The position numbers and the translations under genes are program-made. A DNA stretch of 64,000 nt, taken from positions 1 to 64,000 of the IMG/VR virus record IMGVR_UViG_3300017971_000200, one strand, 5' to 3'. Positions 25,317 through 32,843 of the stretch are shown piece by piece. Below the pieces are notes generated by a model. The model was not told the origin of the DNA, ran no database searches, and worked only from the letters and a program-made list of their open reading frames with translations. Each line of letters starts with the position of its first letter. Position 1 is the first letter of the stretch. The stretch is from a virus.

Positions 25317-26306
25317 TTAATACCCCAAAATTTCGCTTATATGTTTTTTAGCTTGTTCTATACGATCATTATAATCGTCGCCATGAATTATCTTATATTC
25401 CCAATTACGATTGTCTAACTCTTTCCTAATCATTCCATAATGTTCAACCCTACGATTTGAAAATGTCCTTGTTCCATCGTCAACCCAAGGCACTTCAGGT
25501 GTCAAAAGTAAATGTAAATGATACTTACTATTCCACGACTGTGTCGCTATCCACGCTGGACACGGAACGTTATATAACTCCGCCCACGTCTGTGTCGTCA
25601 TTAAATCCGTATCACAAATCAATAACCGGTTCGCGTGTCTCGCAACTTCATCTTCCCATTGTAATTGACCAGCAGCTATCCGTGAAAAATCCATTGAATT
25701 TATCTGAGCGTTCCTTTTCATATTGTCAGTATATACCCTACCATATTCAGGTACAAAAGCTGTCTTGTAATGTACGGCTAATTCGTGTGCCATTGTTGTC
25801 TTTCCAACAGATTCAGGTCCAACTAATACCACTTTCTTGGCGAAAAAATGACGAGCTTCCTTTGGTATCATTTCCCAGTTCGTCATTGGATTTCCACGAA
25901 TATCCGTCCCTGATATTGGAAATGTAACTCTCAACTTGTCCACACATTCATGTTTGATACCAAAAATCTCAGATATTTGATTACCATATTCCTCAGATGT
26001 AAATACCACATCTAAATTGCTTGGTGTATTATCCTTGATTATTTGTGTCCACACTTCCCAAAATTTTACCGGACCTTGATCATAAGTTTCAGGATAATCA
26101 GGTACATTTGTCAAGTGAATGACATTTGCTTTTGGGAACTTTTCTTTGATCCAATTATAACGAAGATAACCGGGTATAAATTCCGACTCCAAACTACATA
26201 TTAATATTGTTAAGTTTTTCGCCCGTTTGAGCCCTTCCTCAATCAAATATGAATGTCCATTGTGTAAAGGATAAAACTTACCTAATATCAACCCATGTTT
26301 ATACAT
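25317..26306 (-). CDS. nadR: NadR: NMN adenylyltransferase / nicotinamide-riboside kinase
   Basis: 329 residues from the ATG at 26306 (AGAGGG 8 nt upstream); an in-frame ATG at 26312 is the alternative. N-terminal nucleotidyltransferase: GLILGKFYPLHNGHSYLIE with the HxGH motif. C-terminal P-loop kinase: VVLVGPESVGKTTMAHELA and VPWVDDGTR, the NadR ribosylnicotinamide-kinase signatures. No N-terminal repressor HTH, so an enzyme form. Converts NR to NMN and then to NAD. Its gene overlaps the helicase gene and is two genes away from pnuC, which imports the substrate. Confidence 0.92.
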   Translation of the reverse strand: MYKHGLILGKFYPLHNGHSYLIEEGLKRAKNLTILICSLESEFIPGYLRYNWIKEKFPKANVIHLTNVPDYPETYDQGPVKFWEVWTQIIKDNTPSNLDVVFTSEEYGNQISEIFGIKHECVDKLRVTFPISGTDIRGNPMTNWEMIPKEARHFFAKKVVLVGPESVGKTTMAHELAVHYKTAFVPEYGRVYTDNMKRNAQINSMDFSRIAAGQLQWEDEVARHANRLLICDTDLMTTQTWAELYNVPCPAWIATQSWNSKYHLHLLLTPEVPWVDDGTRTFSNRRVEHYGMIRKELDNRNWEYKIIHGDDYNDRIEQAKKHISEILGY

Positions 26307-27621
26307 GACCATTTCCCTCTATTATTTCTTCCCATGTTATTTTCTTACCACTACTATTGTTTGACATCGTTAAAAATTCGATGGCTCTCGAGGCAGCTGT
26401 GTAAAGCCAGCGGGGATTGTCGCCCCAATAATCGTTGTGAATGTATACATTATCCCACTGTGAGCCTTGTGACTTGTGAGCCGTTATCGCATATCCATAT
26501 GTTGTTATCAAAACGCTTCTACTCAATATAGGTTTCTTGTAAAACTTTCTATCAATCAAATGTTCCAAATCAAAAGGTAATGTGGTTATATCTATCTCAG
26601 GATGATAGATTGATGGGCGTACCGTATTCGGGAATAAAAACATATCATACTCTCCATCACGACCCATTATTTCTACTTTACAATAATAACAATCTCCAAA
26701 ACTATCGCCATCTTTGGAATAGATTTCTAATGGGCGAATGTCGATTACTTTGTTTACCCGGAATGTCTCCGAATTCTTGTAAGTAGGTGAATTAGCAATC
26801 ACGATTATTTGATCAGTCTTCCGGAGCGCACTTGGTTCTTCACCAAACTTGTGTGTTCTGGCCAACTTGTTCAACAATACTCGTGTCTTGTTTTTCGCCA
26901 CAATGAAAACACTATCATCATAGTTTTTTAAGCCGTCAAGCCATTTCTTTCCAACTTCCTCAATGTCTAAAACATCCACTTCATCTTTTGACTTTGTTGG
27001 AACACAGGACTTCTTTATTTCTCTCAACTTTGTAACATAGTCAAGGATAACTCCATCATGACGTTGAACATTTTTTAACTCGTAATGTGGATTCCTCAAT
27101 ACTTTTGGATCATCACCGACTGGCTCAAGTTGAAATCCATCACCTATCTTTATTACTTTCGCCCCATGTTTGGCGATGTGTTTGTTGATGTCGTTGTTTA
27201 CAAATGTGTCTATCATACTCGATTCATCTATGATAACAAGTTGTCCTTGTGTAAAACTACACTTGGCATTCCAGTTTCCATCGTCGTCGGGCTCGCCATA
27301 GAGCAAACTGTGTAACGTCCTAAACTTTTCCTTGTAATCAATTAACCCGGCTAACCAATCTGCTGACTTGTGTCTCAATACCTTGACCGCAGCATTTGTT
27401 GGTGCTGATACATAAACATCATAATGTAAAATGTCACGAGCATATGAAAATATGTTTTCTATGATTGTGGTTTTACCTGTTCCAGCATATCCTGCTAACT
27501 TGAAAGTATTCAAGTTTTGATCATACGTTTTTGGTTTCTTTAGAAATTTCTCAACTTCCAGTAACGCTTCCTTTTGATCCTTTGTATAACTAATCTTTTC
27601 ACTACGTTGTTTGAGTATCAT
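26299..27621 (-). CDS. Dda/RecD2-like SF1 DNA helicase
   Basis: 440 residues. SF1 motifs in order: FKLAGYAGTGKTTIIENI (Walker A), VSAPTNAAVKVL (Ia), LVIIDESSMID (II, DESS), KIGDGFQLEPV (III), and a C-terminal TAHKSQGSQWDNVYIH (V) plus LYTAASRA (VI). Length equals T4 Dda (439), which loads at replication forks and removes proteins. Embedded between pnuC and nadR with overlaps, so it is co-transcribed with the NAD genes although functionally unrelated. Confidence 0.9.
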   Translation of the reverse strand: MILKQRSEKISYTKDQKEALLEVEKFLKKPKTYDQNLNTFKLAGYAGTGKTTIIENIFSYARDILHYDVYVSAPTNAAVKVLRHKSADWLAGLIDYKEKFRTLHSLLYGEPDDDGNWNAKCSFTQGQLVIIDESSMIDTFVNNDINKHIAKHGAKVIKIGDGFQLEPVGDDPKVLRNPHYELKNVQRHDGVILDYVTKLREIKKSCVPTKSKDEVDVLDIEEVGKKWLDGLKNYDDSVFIVAKNKTRVLLNKLARTHKFGEEPSALRKTDQIIVIANSPTYKNSETFRVNKVIDIRPLEIYSKDGDSFGDCYYCKVEIMGRDGEYDMFLFPNTVRPSIYHPEIDITTLPFDLEHLIDRKFYKKPILSRSVLITTYGYAITAHKSQGSQWDNVYIHNDYWGDNPRWLYTAASRAIEFLTMSNNSSGKKITWEEIIEGNGHV

Positions 27622-28201
27622 ATAACTCTCTCCATTTCCTGTAACCTTGTAACGCCATAAAGAAGAATAAGGCGTATAATCCTGCTGTCATATATAATTC
27701 TTTGTAAATAAAAACACCTACATAAATAACATCTACTGTGATCCATAAAAACCAATTCTCTATATATCGTTTCGCCAGATAAAAGTTGGCGACCAAACTC
27801 AATGATGTGGTAAATGAATCTATAATAGGAATATCCGGTTGTCCAATGTAACCACCTTGATACAATCCCATTATTATACTATAAATGAACCACGTTCCTA
27901 CTAAAACATACATCATAATGGTTAAAACCATTGTGTCTTTTGGACACGCAGCAAATTGATCCTTATACCTTGTTATTGGTGCTGGTGGCTTGTTACGCAG
28001 TTTCGCCCAATTATACCATCCATAAAATGATTGACACAAAAATACGATTTGTGTTATGACCTCGGCGTACAGGTTCACAGAGAAAAACAAATGTAAATAA
28101 GCACTTACTCCAATAATACCTAACGGCCACGCAATAACCTTGTTTTGTATAGTAAAATATACACACGCTAATGTGAATAGAACAGCAATAATTTCTATCA
28201 T
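27602..28201 (-). CDS. pnuC: PnuC-type nicotinamide riboside transporter
   Basis: 199 residues with about seven hydrophobic helices. Diagnostic stretches: WPLGIIGVSAYLHLFF, SFYGWYNWAKL and the C-terminal DSFTTSLSLVANFYLAKRY with ENWFLWITVD. PnuC carries nicotinamide riboside across the inner membrane by facilitated diffusion, trapped by the NadR kinase. The related PnuT carries thiamine; NadR beside it favours NR. Start overlaps the stop of the TonB receptor gene (ATGA), so both are translated as a unit. Confidence 0.88.
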   Translation of the reverse strand: MIEIIAVLFTLACVYFTIQNKVIAWPLGIIGVSAYLHLFFSVNLYAEVITQIVFLCQSFYGWYNWAKLRNKPPAPITRYKDQFAACPKDTMVLTIMMYVLVGTWFIYSIIMGLYQGGYIGQPDIPIIDSFTTSLSLVANFYLAKRYIENWFLWITVDVIYVGVFIYKELYMTAGLYALFFFMALQGYRKWRELYDTQTT

Positions 28202-30126
28202 AAGTTTATTGTAACTCCAAGTGTATAGTTTCTTAAAGCAGCTACATAATAGTTTGCTCCATCATATACATAACCACTATTATAATAATCATTATCAAAC
28301 ACATTGTTTATTGTAAAACTAAATATCAACTCTTTGAATGTCGTTTTGAAATATAAATCAGTAACAAAATATGGTTTCATCTTCGTTGTGTTTTCATTAT
28401 CTAAAAATGATTCTCCCATATATCTACAATATACTCCACTCGTAAAATAATGATTTACATTGTAAATCAAGTTCCCGGTGTAAGTCAACTCCGGACTTAA
28501 CAATGGAGTAACATCTTTGTAGACGCCGTACTCTTTTATATTCGATTTATTCACACCTATAAAATTGAACATACTCAAATCTTTTGAAAACTTATATGTT
28601 GATTCAATTTCTATTCCTTGTCTTGTACTCTTTGGTACATTCATTCTCAATGGTAATCCAATGTAACTTAGTTCACCTATGGCGGCGATTTCATTGGTGA
28701 AATCCATATGATATAGATTTACATTCAATGTGAAGTCCTTTTCAATATACTTAATTCCCGCCTCAATGTCAAGAACTTTTTCTGGCTCAACTTGATAAGC
28801 TTCGTGAATGTTATCTTCATTTAGATCATCTTCGCCATTGAATAAATCGTTTCGTGTTGGTTCTCTCATGTTTTGACCAATAGAAACATAATACATTCCA
28901 TACTTTACGCCGACCTTTGGATTCACAAATAACCATGAAGTTTTTGGTGGCGAAACACTACCATTGTAAATAAACTCGTTGTATCTTACTTGTACGTCAC
29001 CAAATAAATCTATGTCTCTCGTTATGTCATAACTACCTTTTATAAAACCACTCGCCTCATTCTTGATCCCATAATTCTTGTAAACCTCGTCGCCAATTAT
29101 ATCCATTGAATGATTTCGTTTATAGGTGTATAAATGAAAACCCGAGTATAGTTTTAACCTTGTAAAATCATAGTTTACATTTAATATGTTACCTAAATAG
29201 TATGAATCTAAATTAAAGTTCAACATATCCTCTGCCAGAACACCATATGTACCATCTAACTTGATAAAATAGATTGTATTCGTTACGTGTTCACTCATAT
29301 ATGATAATGAATTGAACCAATAATGAAAATGATCCTTTTCGTTGGGCGACAAGTAATTCATTTGACGATTGTAACTTAAATCATTTTCGTGTGTCGCCAG
29401 GTACGCCATTTCATTCTCTTGATTTCCATAAAATGTTATATACTTGAATGCATAGTTTTCCTTGAATACTCCACCACTTAAATAAAATGAATAACCATAA
29501 TGACCGGAATTGTCACGGTAACCTTTCGTATTTACCCTTGAAAATCTTAGATTCAAGCCAATACCATCTTCATTTATACCGAAACTCTGTTCCGCCATGA
29601 ACTTGTATGTATTGTATGATCCATAATTGAAATTCAACCTTGAGTATTCTTCGTCTAAAGTCTTTGATGTGAAATTGAGTGATCCACCATAAGAAGCTGT
29701 ACCATTACTTGTAGTTCCAACTCCACGTTGTATTTGTACATCTTGAACGGAACTCAAAAAATCAGGATAGTTGTTGAAATAAACTCCCATATCTTCAGGT
29801 TCATTTAGTGGAACACCATCTAATGTAGCATTGATCCTTGTTTGATCAATCCCGCGAAGGCGAAAATAAGAATAACCATAAAATGTTCCCATGTCAGAAT
29901 AAAACTGAATCGCGGGAGTGTATGTCAGCATCGCTGGAACATCTTTGTCGTCTAAAGGTATTTGTTGTAAATCATCTTGAGAATATGTTTTCTCTGTAAT
30001 AGGATTATCTTTTATTCTAAGATGTCCTACAACTGAAATTTCTCCATCATATTCATAAACCTTTAGTGTATCTTGTGAAAATACAAATGAAACAAACAAC
30101 AATAAAATAACCATTATTTTAAACAT
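28198..30126 (-). CDS. TonB-dependent outer-membrane receptor
   Basis: 642 residues from ATG at 30126 (AAAGGGG site; the frame is open 15 codons further without one). Signal peptide MFKIMVILLLFVSFVFSQ, then DTLKVYEYDGEISVVGHL as likely TonB-box region, a plug domain with GYSYFRLRGIDQTRINATLDG, VPLNEPEDM and VQDVQIQRGVGTTSNGTASYGG, and a C-terminal series of aromatic beta strands ending YVAALRNYTLGVTINL. Length and layout are those of a 22-strand barrel. Rare in phage genomes. Coupled to pnuC, so it probably admits nicotinamide riboside or a precursor across the outer membrane (inference). Confidence 0.92.
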   Translation of the reverse strand: MFKIMVILLLFVSFVFSQDTLKVYEYDGEISVVGHLRIKDNPITEKTYSQDDLQQIPLDDKDVPAMLTYTPAIQFYSDMGTFYGYSYFRLRGIDQTRINATLDGVPLNEPEDMGVYFNNYPDFLSSVQDVQIQRGVGTTSNGTASYGGSLNFTSKTLDEEYSRLNFNYGSYNTYKFMAEQSFGINEDGIGLNLRFSRVNTKGYRDNSGHYGYSFYLSGGVFKENYAFKYITFYGNQENEMAYLATHENDLSYNRQMNYLSPNEKDHFHYWFNSLSYMSEHVTNTIYFIKLDGTYGVLAEDMLNFNLDSYYLGNILNVNYDFTRLKLYSGFHLYTYKRNHSMDIIGDEVYKNYGIKNEASGFIKGSYDITRDIDLFGDVQVRYNEFIYNGSVSPPKTSWLFVNPKVGVKYGMYYVSIGQNMREPTRNDLFNGEDDLNEDNIHEAYQVEPEKVLDIEAGIKYIEKDFTLNVNLYHMDFTNEIAAIGELSYIGLPLRMNVPKSTRQGIEIESTYKFSKDLSMFNFIGVNKSNIKEYGVYKDVTPLLSPELTYTGNLIYNVNHYFTSGVYCRYMGESFLDNENTTKMKPYFVTDLYFKTTFKELIFSFTINNVFDNDYYNSGYVYDGANYYVAALRNYTLGVTINL

Positions 30127-30139
30127 AACTACCCCTTTC

Positions 30140-30364
30140 TTATCTAAATGCGATAAAGTCCAATTCATCAAGTTTAACTGTTTGGCAAAATGGATGTGAA
30201 TCTTTCGGGTCTTTTGGTTGCATAACCACTATTCCCATTTCGTCTTTTGTTTCGCCGTCTGGGCTTACTCTTGTCCATTGATGAACTAATGTTACACGAC
30301 ATTCATTATATGATTCATCCTTGAACTTTACCCACGGCCCTTCACTCATTTCGATTTTTTTCAT
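30140..30364 (-). CDS. 74-residue hypothetical protein
   Basis: Start at ATG 30364 after GGGGAAG; the longer frame lacks a site. Sequence MKKIEMSEGPWVKFKDES then a beta-rich region (CRVTLVHQWTRVSPDG). Start overlaps the stop of the next gene (TGATG). Lies just upstream of the TonB receptor. Unknown. Confidence 0.5.
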   Translation of the reverse strand: MKKIEMSEGPWVKFKDESYNECRVTLVHQWTRVSPDGETKDEMGIVVMQPKDPKDSHPFCQTVKLDELDFIAFR

Positions 30365-30552
30365 CACTTCCCCAATATGTTTTTGTCGATCCATAAATCG
30401 GCACCACGATATGTATTAAAATATCTTATCGTCCACCATATAATAAATTTACCTTGAACAGCGTAAAGCGTTTCATTCCAATCACCCATCATATTTGGCG
30501 AATGAATAGGTTTTACTCTGTACTTACTAAACAAGATTGCACTTAATGACAT
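30364..30552 (-). CDS. 62-residue hypothetical protein
   Basis: Start chosen at ATG 30552 preceded by GAAAGGG; begins MSLSAILFSKYRVKPIHSPN, middle WNETLYAVQGKFIIWWTIRY. Coupled by TAATG to the upstream frame and TGATG to the downstream one. Unknown. Confidence 0.45.
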   Translation of the reverse strand: MSLSAILFSKYRVKPIHSPNMMGDWNETLYAVQGKFIIWWTIRYFNTYRGADLWIDKNILGK

Positions 30553-30710
30553 TACATAACCCTTTCTAATTTGTCCATCGTATATACATTTATATGATTT
30601 AATCTGCGATCTAAAATAACCCGTGGTGACTTTTTCCAAGACGGAGCAATCCATAGAATTATTGCTGTTTCCTTTTCGCCTATGAGGCGAACTTTATCAC
30701 CACTTTTCAT
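30552..30710 (-). CDS. 52-residue small beta protein
   Basis: Starts MKSGDKVRLIGEKETAIILW with the ATG three bases after the 3' end of the Arg-type tRNA gene. The 'GDKVRL......A.I' beginning is that of small SH3/KOW-like barrels. The tRNA and this mRNA must be separated by tRNA 3' processing. Function unknown. Confidence 0.45.
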   Translation of the reverse strand: MKSGDKVRLIGEKETAIILWIAPSWKKSPRVILDRRLNHINVYTMDKLERVM

Positions 30711-30712
30711 AG

Positions 30713-30792
30713 AACTCTCGGTGAGATTCGAACTCACGTTTTCAGCTCCGGCTACGGCTAACAGGGTCGAAACCTGCCCCGGCTACGAGAGC
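30713..30792 (-). tRNA. D-arm-less tRNA-Arg-like gene, anticodon TCG
   Basis: 80 nt: acceptor GCTCTCG/CGAGAGT (G1-U72), only 8 nt (TAGCCGGG) between acceptor and anticodon stem, anticodon arm GCAGG-TTTCGAC-CCTGT, a 23-nt variable region able to form a hairpin, and a perfect T-arm (GTGAG-TTCGAAT-CTCAC). U73, no CCA. The architecture is base-for-base the same length as the gene at 30937, so it is not random decay. Amino-acid identity (Arg by anticodon) is inference. Confidence 0.65.
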
Positions 30793-30795
30793 ATT

Positions 30796-30915
30796 TTAAT
30801 GCCATGCGTTATCAAACCAAATCCTTAAAGTTAAATACGCAAATGCTAATATACCAATAATGGCTGCTATTAATATACCAACTACCTTAAAAACTATTTT
30901 AAATACTTTGGACAT
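30796..30915 (-). CDS. 39-residue membrane peptide
   Basis: MSKVFKIVFKVVGILIAAII then GILAFAYLTLRIWFDNAWH: one transmembrane helix with GGAG upstream, placed precisely between two odd tRNA genes. Unknown role; could be a small envelope or lysis-control peptide. Confidence 0.55.
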   Translation of the reverse strand: MSKVFKIVFKVVGILIAAIIGILAFAYLTLRIWFDNAWH

Positions 30916-30936
30916 AATTCACTCCAAGTTAATAAG

Positions 30937-31016
30937 AACCGTCGGCGAGATTCGAACTCGCATTTTCAGCTCCAATTACGATTAGTTGCTTAGAAGGCAA
31001 CCTCGGCTACGACGGC
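30937..31016 (-). tRNA. D-arm-less tRNA-Arg-like gene, anticodon TCT
   Basis: 80 nt: acceptor GCCGTCG/CGACGGT (G1-U72), 8-nt D replacement (TAGCCGAG), anticodon arm GTTGC-CTTCTAA-GCAAC, 23-nt variable region with a CTAAT/ATTGG hairpin, T-arm GCGAG-TTCGAAT-CTCGC, U73. Same dimensions and the same GGAGCTGAAAA tail of the variable region as the gene at 30713, showing common descent. No CCA. Confidence 0.65.
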
Positions 31017-31211
31017 TTATTTTCGTTTCAAGTCGGTTACGATTTCCCCACAATCGGGGCAAGTCAACCAATTCCACATTCCACCTTTGGCTAAAGTTTC
31101 TTTCAAACTTTTATACCTAAACGATTTTACACATTTGTTACAAAAATAGTTGAAACCCTTTTTTGTAACCGTTACTTGTTCATCTAAACCCTTAGATGTA
31201 TTTCTTGGCAT
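31017..31211 (-). CDS. 64-residue zinc-ribbon protein
   Basis: FNYFCNKCVKSF and WLTCPDCGEIV give two C-x2-C knuckles separated by ~30 residues: a zinc ribbon of the FmdB/TFIIS-like size class. The stop codon touches the 5' end of the neighbouring tRNA gene. Probably a nucleic-acid or protein-binding ribbon. Confidence 0.6.
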   Translation of the reverse strand: MPRNTSKGLDEQVTVTKKGFNYFCNKCVKSFRYKSLKETLAKGGMWNWLTCPDCGEIVTDLKRK

Positions 31212-31695
31212 ATTCGTGATCCTTTGAAAAATTACTTACATTACTTTTTAACGCTTTCTTCAAGTCACCAAAATACTTGTCTATCGATTTTAGGATTTGA
31301 TCAGGTGATCCAGTTTTCTTACGTACAGGAACTTTTACTCTATCATACGCCATATAAGAATCAGGACCCGGTTTAATAACAAAACTTCCTGCTCCACTTG
31401 GATCAAATTGAAGTTTATCTTTCATCTTACCACTTTTTTCAAATCCCCAAATAAACATACGATTACTAACTATATCATTTTCAAAATATCCACCAGACCA
31501 ATCATTCTTTTGACCTAACGCGAATACGATATGAATACTCGGTTCAAAACGTCCACCAAATTCAACTTGAGAAAATGACTTTGGAAAATGTTTCTTTATT
31601 ACACTTTCAATTTGTTTCACAAAATCATCAGTACTCATTGTTGCTTCGTTGAGTTTACCCTTTTCCAATACTTCTTTCCATTGTTTACTATCCAT
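31192..31695 (-). CDS. 167-residue protein with LNE leader
   Basis: Starts MDSKQWKEVLEKGKLNEATM, a leader like that of the protein at 12966, followed by an unrelated alpha/beta domain (VEFGGRFEPSIHIVFALGQK) that may be a metal-independent hydrolase or a beta-sandwich; no motif is clear. Has its own TTGACA promoter, so unlike the other leader proteins it is outside the tail operon and likely made early. Confidence 0.55.
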   Translation of the reverse strand: MDSKQWKEVLEKGKLNEATMSTDDFVKQIESVIKKHFPKSFSQVEFGGRFEPSIHIVFALGQKNDWSGGYFENDIVSNRMFIWGFEKSGKMKDKLQFDPSGAGSFVIKPGPDSYMAYDRVKVPVRKKTGSPDQILKSIDKYFGDLKKALKSNVSNFSKDHEYAKKYI

Positions 31696-31725
31696 CTATA
31701 TTCTCCATAAATGATTACTTATATA

Positions 31726-31754
31726 AATATACGAAAAATAAAAAGAATTGTCAA
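31726..31754 (-). promoter_or_regulatory. Sigma-70-type promoter, AACAGTTGACA class
   Basis: Minus strand AAAACAGTTGACA, 17-nt spacer, TATATTTATATA, 31 nt before the start at 31695. Confidence 0.8.
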
Positions 31755-31769
31755 CTGTTTTCTGATTTT

Positions 31770-32138
31770 TTATGACAACAATTCAATCTCTATACTCAAT
31801 ACTTCATGAATAAATGTACCGATATTTTGTAAGTCTTTTGCCTTTGTCTCGGGCAAATGTATCTCTTTGTTCCTATCATCTAATGCTTGATCTACAACAA
31901 GTCTATACGTGTCCATCTTGGAAAATGGTAAATGATTTCTTATTTGTGTAGTAAATACAAATAAATCCTCTACCCGTATCTTATCCTTTTGGAATACGTG
32001 TTTTACTGGAGTATCAACAGATGGAATACCTAATGCGGAAACAATCTTGTCGTTTACCCGATATACAGATACTAAAACTTTTACCTTTTGTGATTTTTTA
32101 ACCGTTGTTTTAGTTGTCTTTTCTTTCGTTTCTGCCAT
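31770..32138 (-). CDS. Hypothetical protein
   Basis: 122 residues. Basic N-terminus (KEKTTKTTVKKSQKVKVLVS) then a small alpha/beta domain ending IGTFIHEVLSIEIELLS. No family recognised. AGGAG start site; follows the HAD gene by one base. Confidence 0.5.
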   Translation of the reverse strand: MAETKEKTTKTTVKKSQKVKVLVSVYRVNDKIVSALGIPSVDTPVKHVFQKDKIRVEDLFVFTTQIRNHLPFSKMDTYRLVVDQALDDRNKEIHLPETKAKDLQNIGTFIHEVLSIEIELLS

Positions 32139-32139
32139 T

Positions 32140-32673
32140 TTATTCTCCTTTTAATTTATTTATCGCCTCTTGAATCAAATCTTCATGAAACCCTTTTTCC
32201 ATTGTAGTATGTATAAACTTTCCCTTATGTAAGGGCTCAATATCAGACAATTCATCATCTATAATTATATAAGAATCAACATTTTTATTCTCACTCAACC
32301 ATAAATTTATCTCATTTCCACGTTCATGTTCCCAAAACATTTGTAAATCATTTATAGTTTTGATTCCTATATCCTCTTTATACTCTTTCCAAACTGGCGT
32401 CCTTCCTATAACAATCCCACGAAAGTCGGCGTTCATCAAATACATAATCAACTCATTTATTGGATGTAAATCTCGCCATGACGATGATATAACTACAAAT
32501 GCTTGCGTTTCATCTATAACCTTGTTGATGTTTTCTACCAACTTTGGATCAATCATTTTTTGACTATACAAATTACGATCACCATCTTTATTCGCTTTCG
32601 CAAATGTACGGGCGTCACTGATAGAATCATTGGTACATATTACTCCATCAAAATCTAAAAATATAACTTTCAT
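32140..32673 (-). CDS. HAD-superfamily phosphatase-like protein
   Basis: 177 residues. HAD motif I is MKVIFLDFDGVICTND (nucleophile Asp and general acid Asp), motif II VVISSSWRD, and motif IV-like YIIIDDELSD. It resembles the HAD domain of 'Swiss-army-knife' RNA repair proteins and phage polynucleotide phosphatases. A phosphatase on nucleic-acid ends or nucleotides is likely; exact substrate unknown. ATGA overlap with the small membrane gene upstream. Confidence 0.75.
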   Translation of the reverse strand: MKVIFLDFDGVICTNDSISDARTFAKANKDGDRNLYSQKMIDPKLVENINKVIDETQAFVVISSSWRDLHPINELIMYLMNADFRGIVIGRTPVWKEYKEDIGIKTINDLQMFWEHERGNEINLWLSENKNVDSYIIIDDELSDIEPLHKGKFIHTTMEKGFHEDLIQEAINKLKGE

Positions 32674-32843
32674 CCTAATAACTCCGGATATTTCATTTCA
32701 AAATACTTGAATATCGCCACTATTGTAAATGCGATTATTACACCATATCTTTCTATTACAATACCAAATATAATGGCGAATACACAAAATATAATCCATC
32801 CAATACATTTTATTTTTTGTTTTTTCTTCTCTTTTTCATCCAT
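32670..32843 (-). CDS. 57-residue membrane protein
   Basis: Start ATG 32843 lies inside the 3' end of the SNF2 helicase gene in another frame. MDEKEKKKQKIKCIGWIIFC opens with a charged N-terminus, followed by two hydrophobic helices (IIFCVFAIIFGIVI; VIIAFTIVAIFKYF). Stop overlaps the HAD start (ATGA). Unknown. Confidence 0.5.
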   Translation of the reverse strand: MDEKEKKKQKIKCIGWIIFCVFAIIFGIVIERYGVIIAFTIVAIFKYFEMKYPELLG

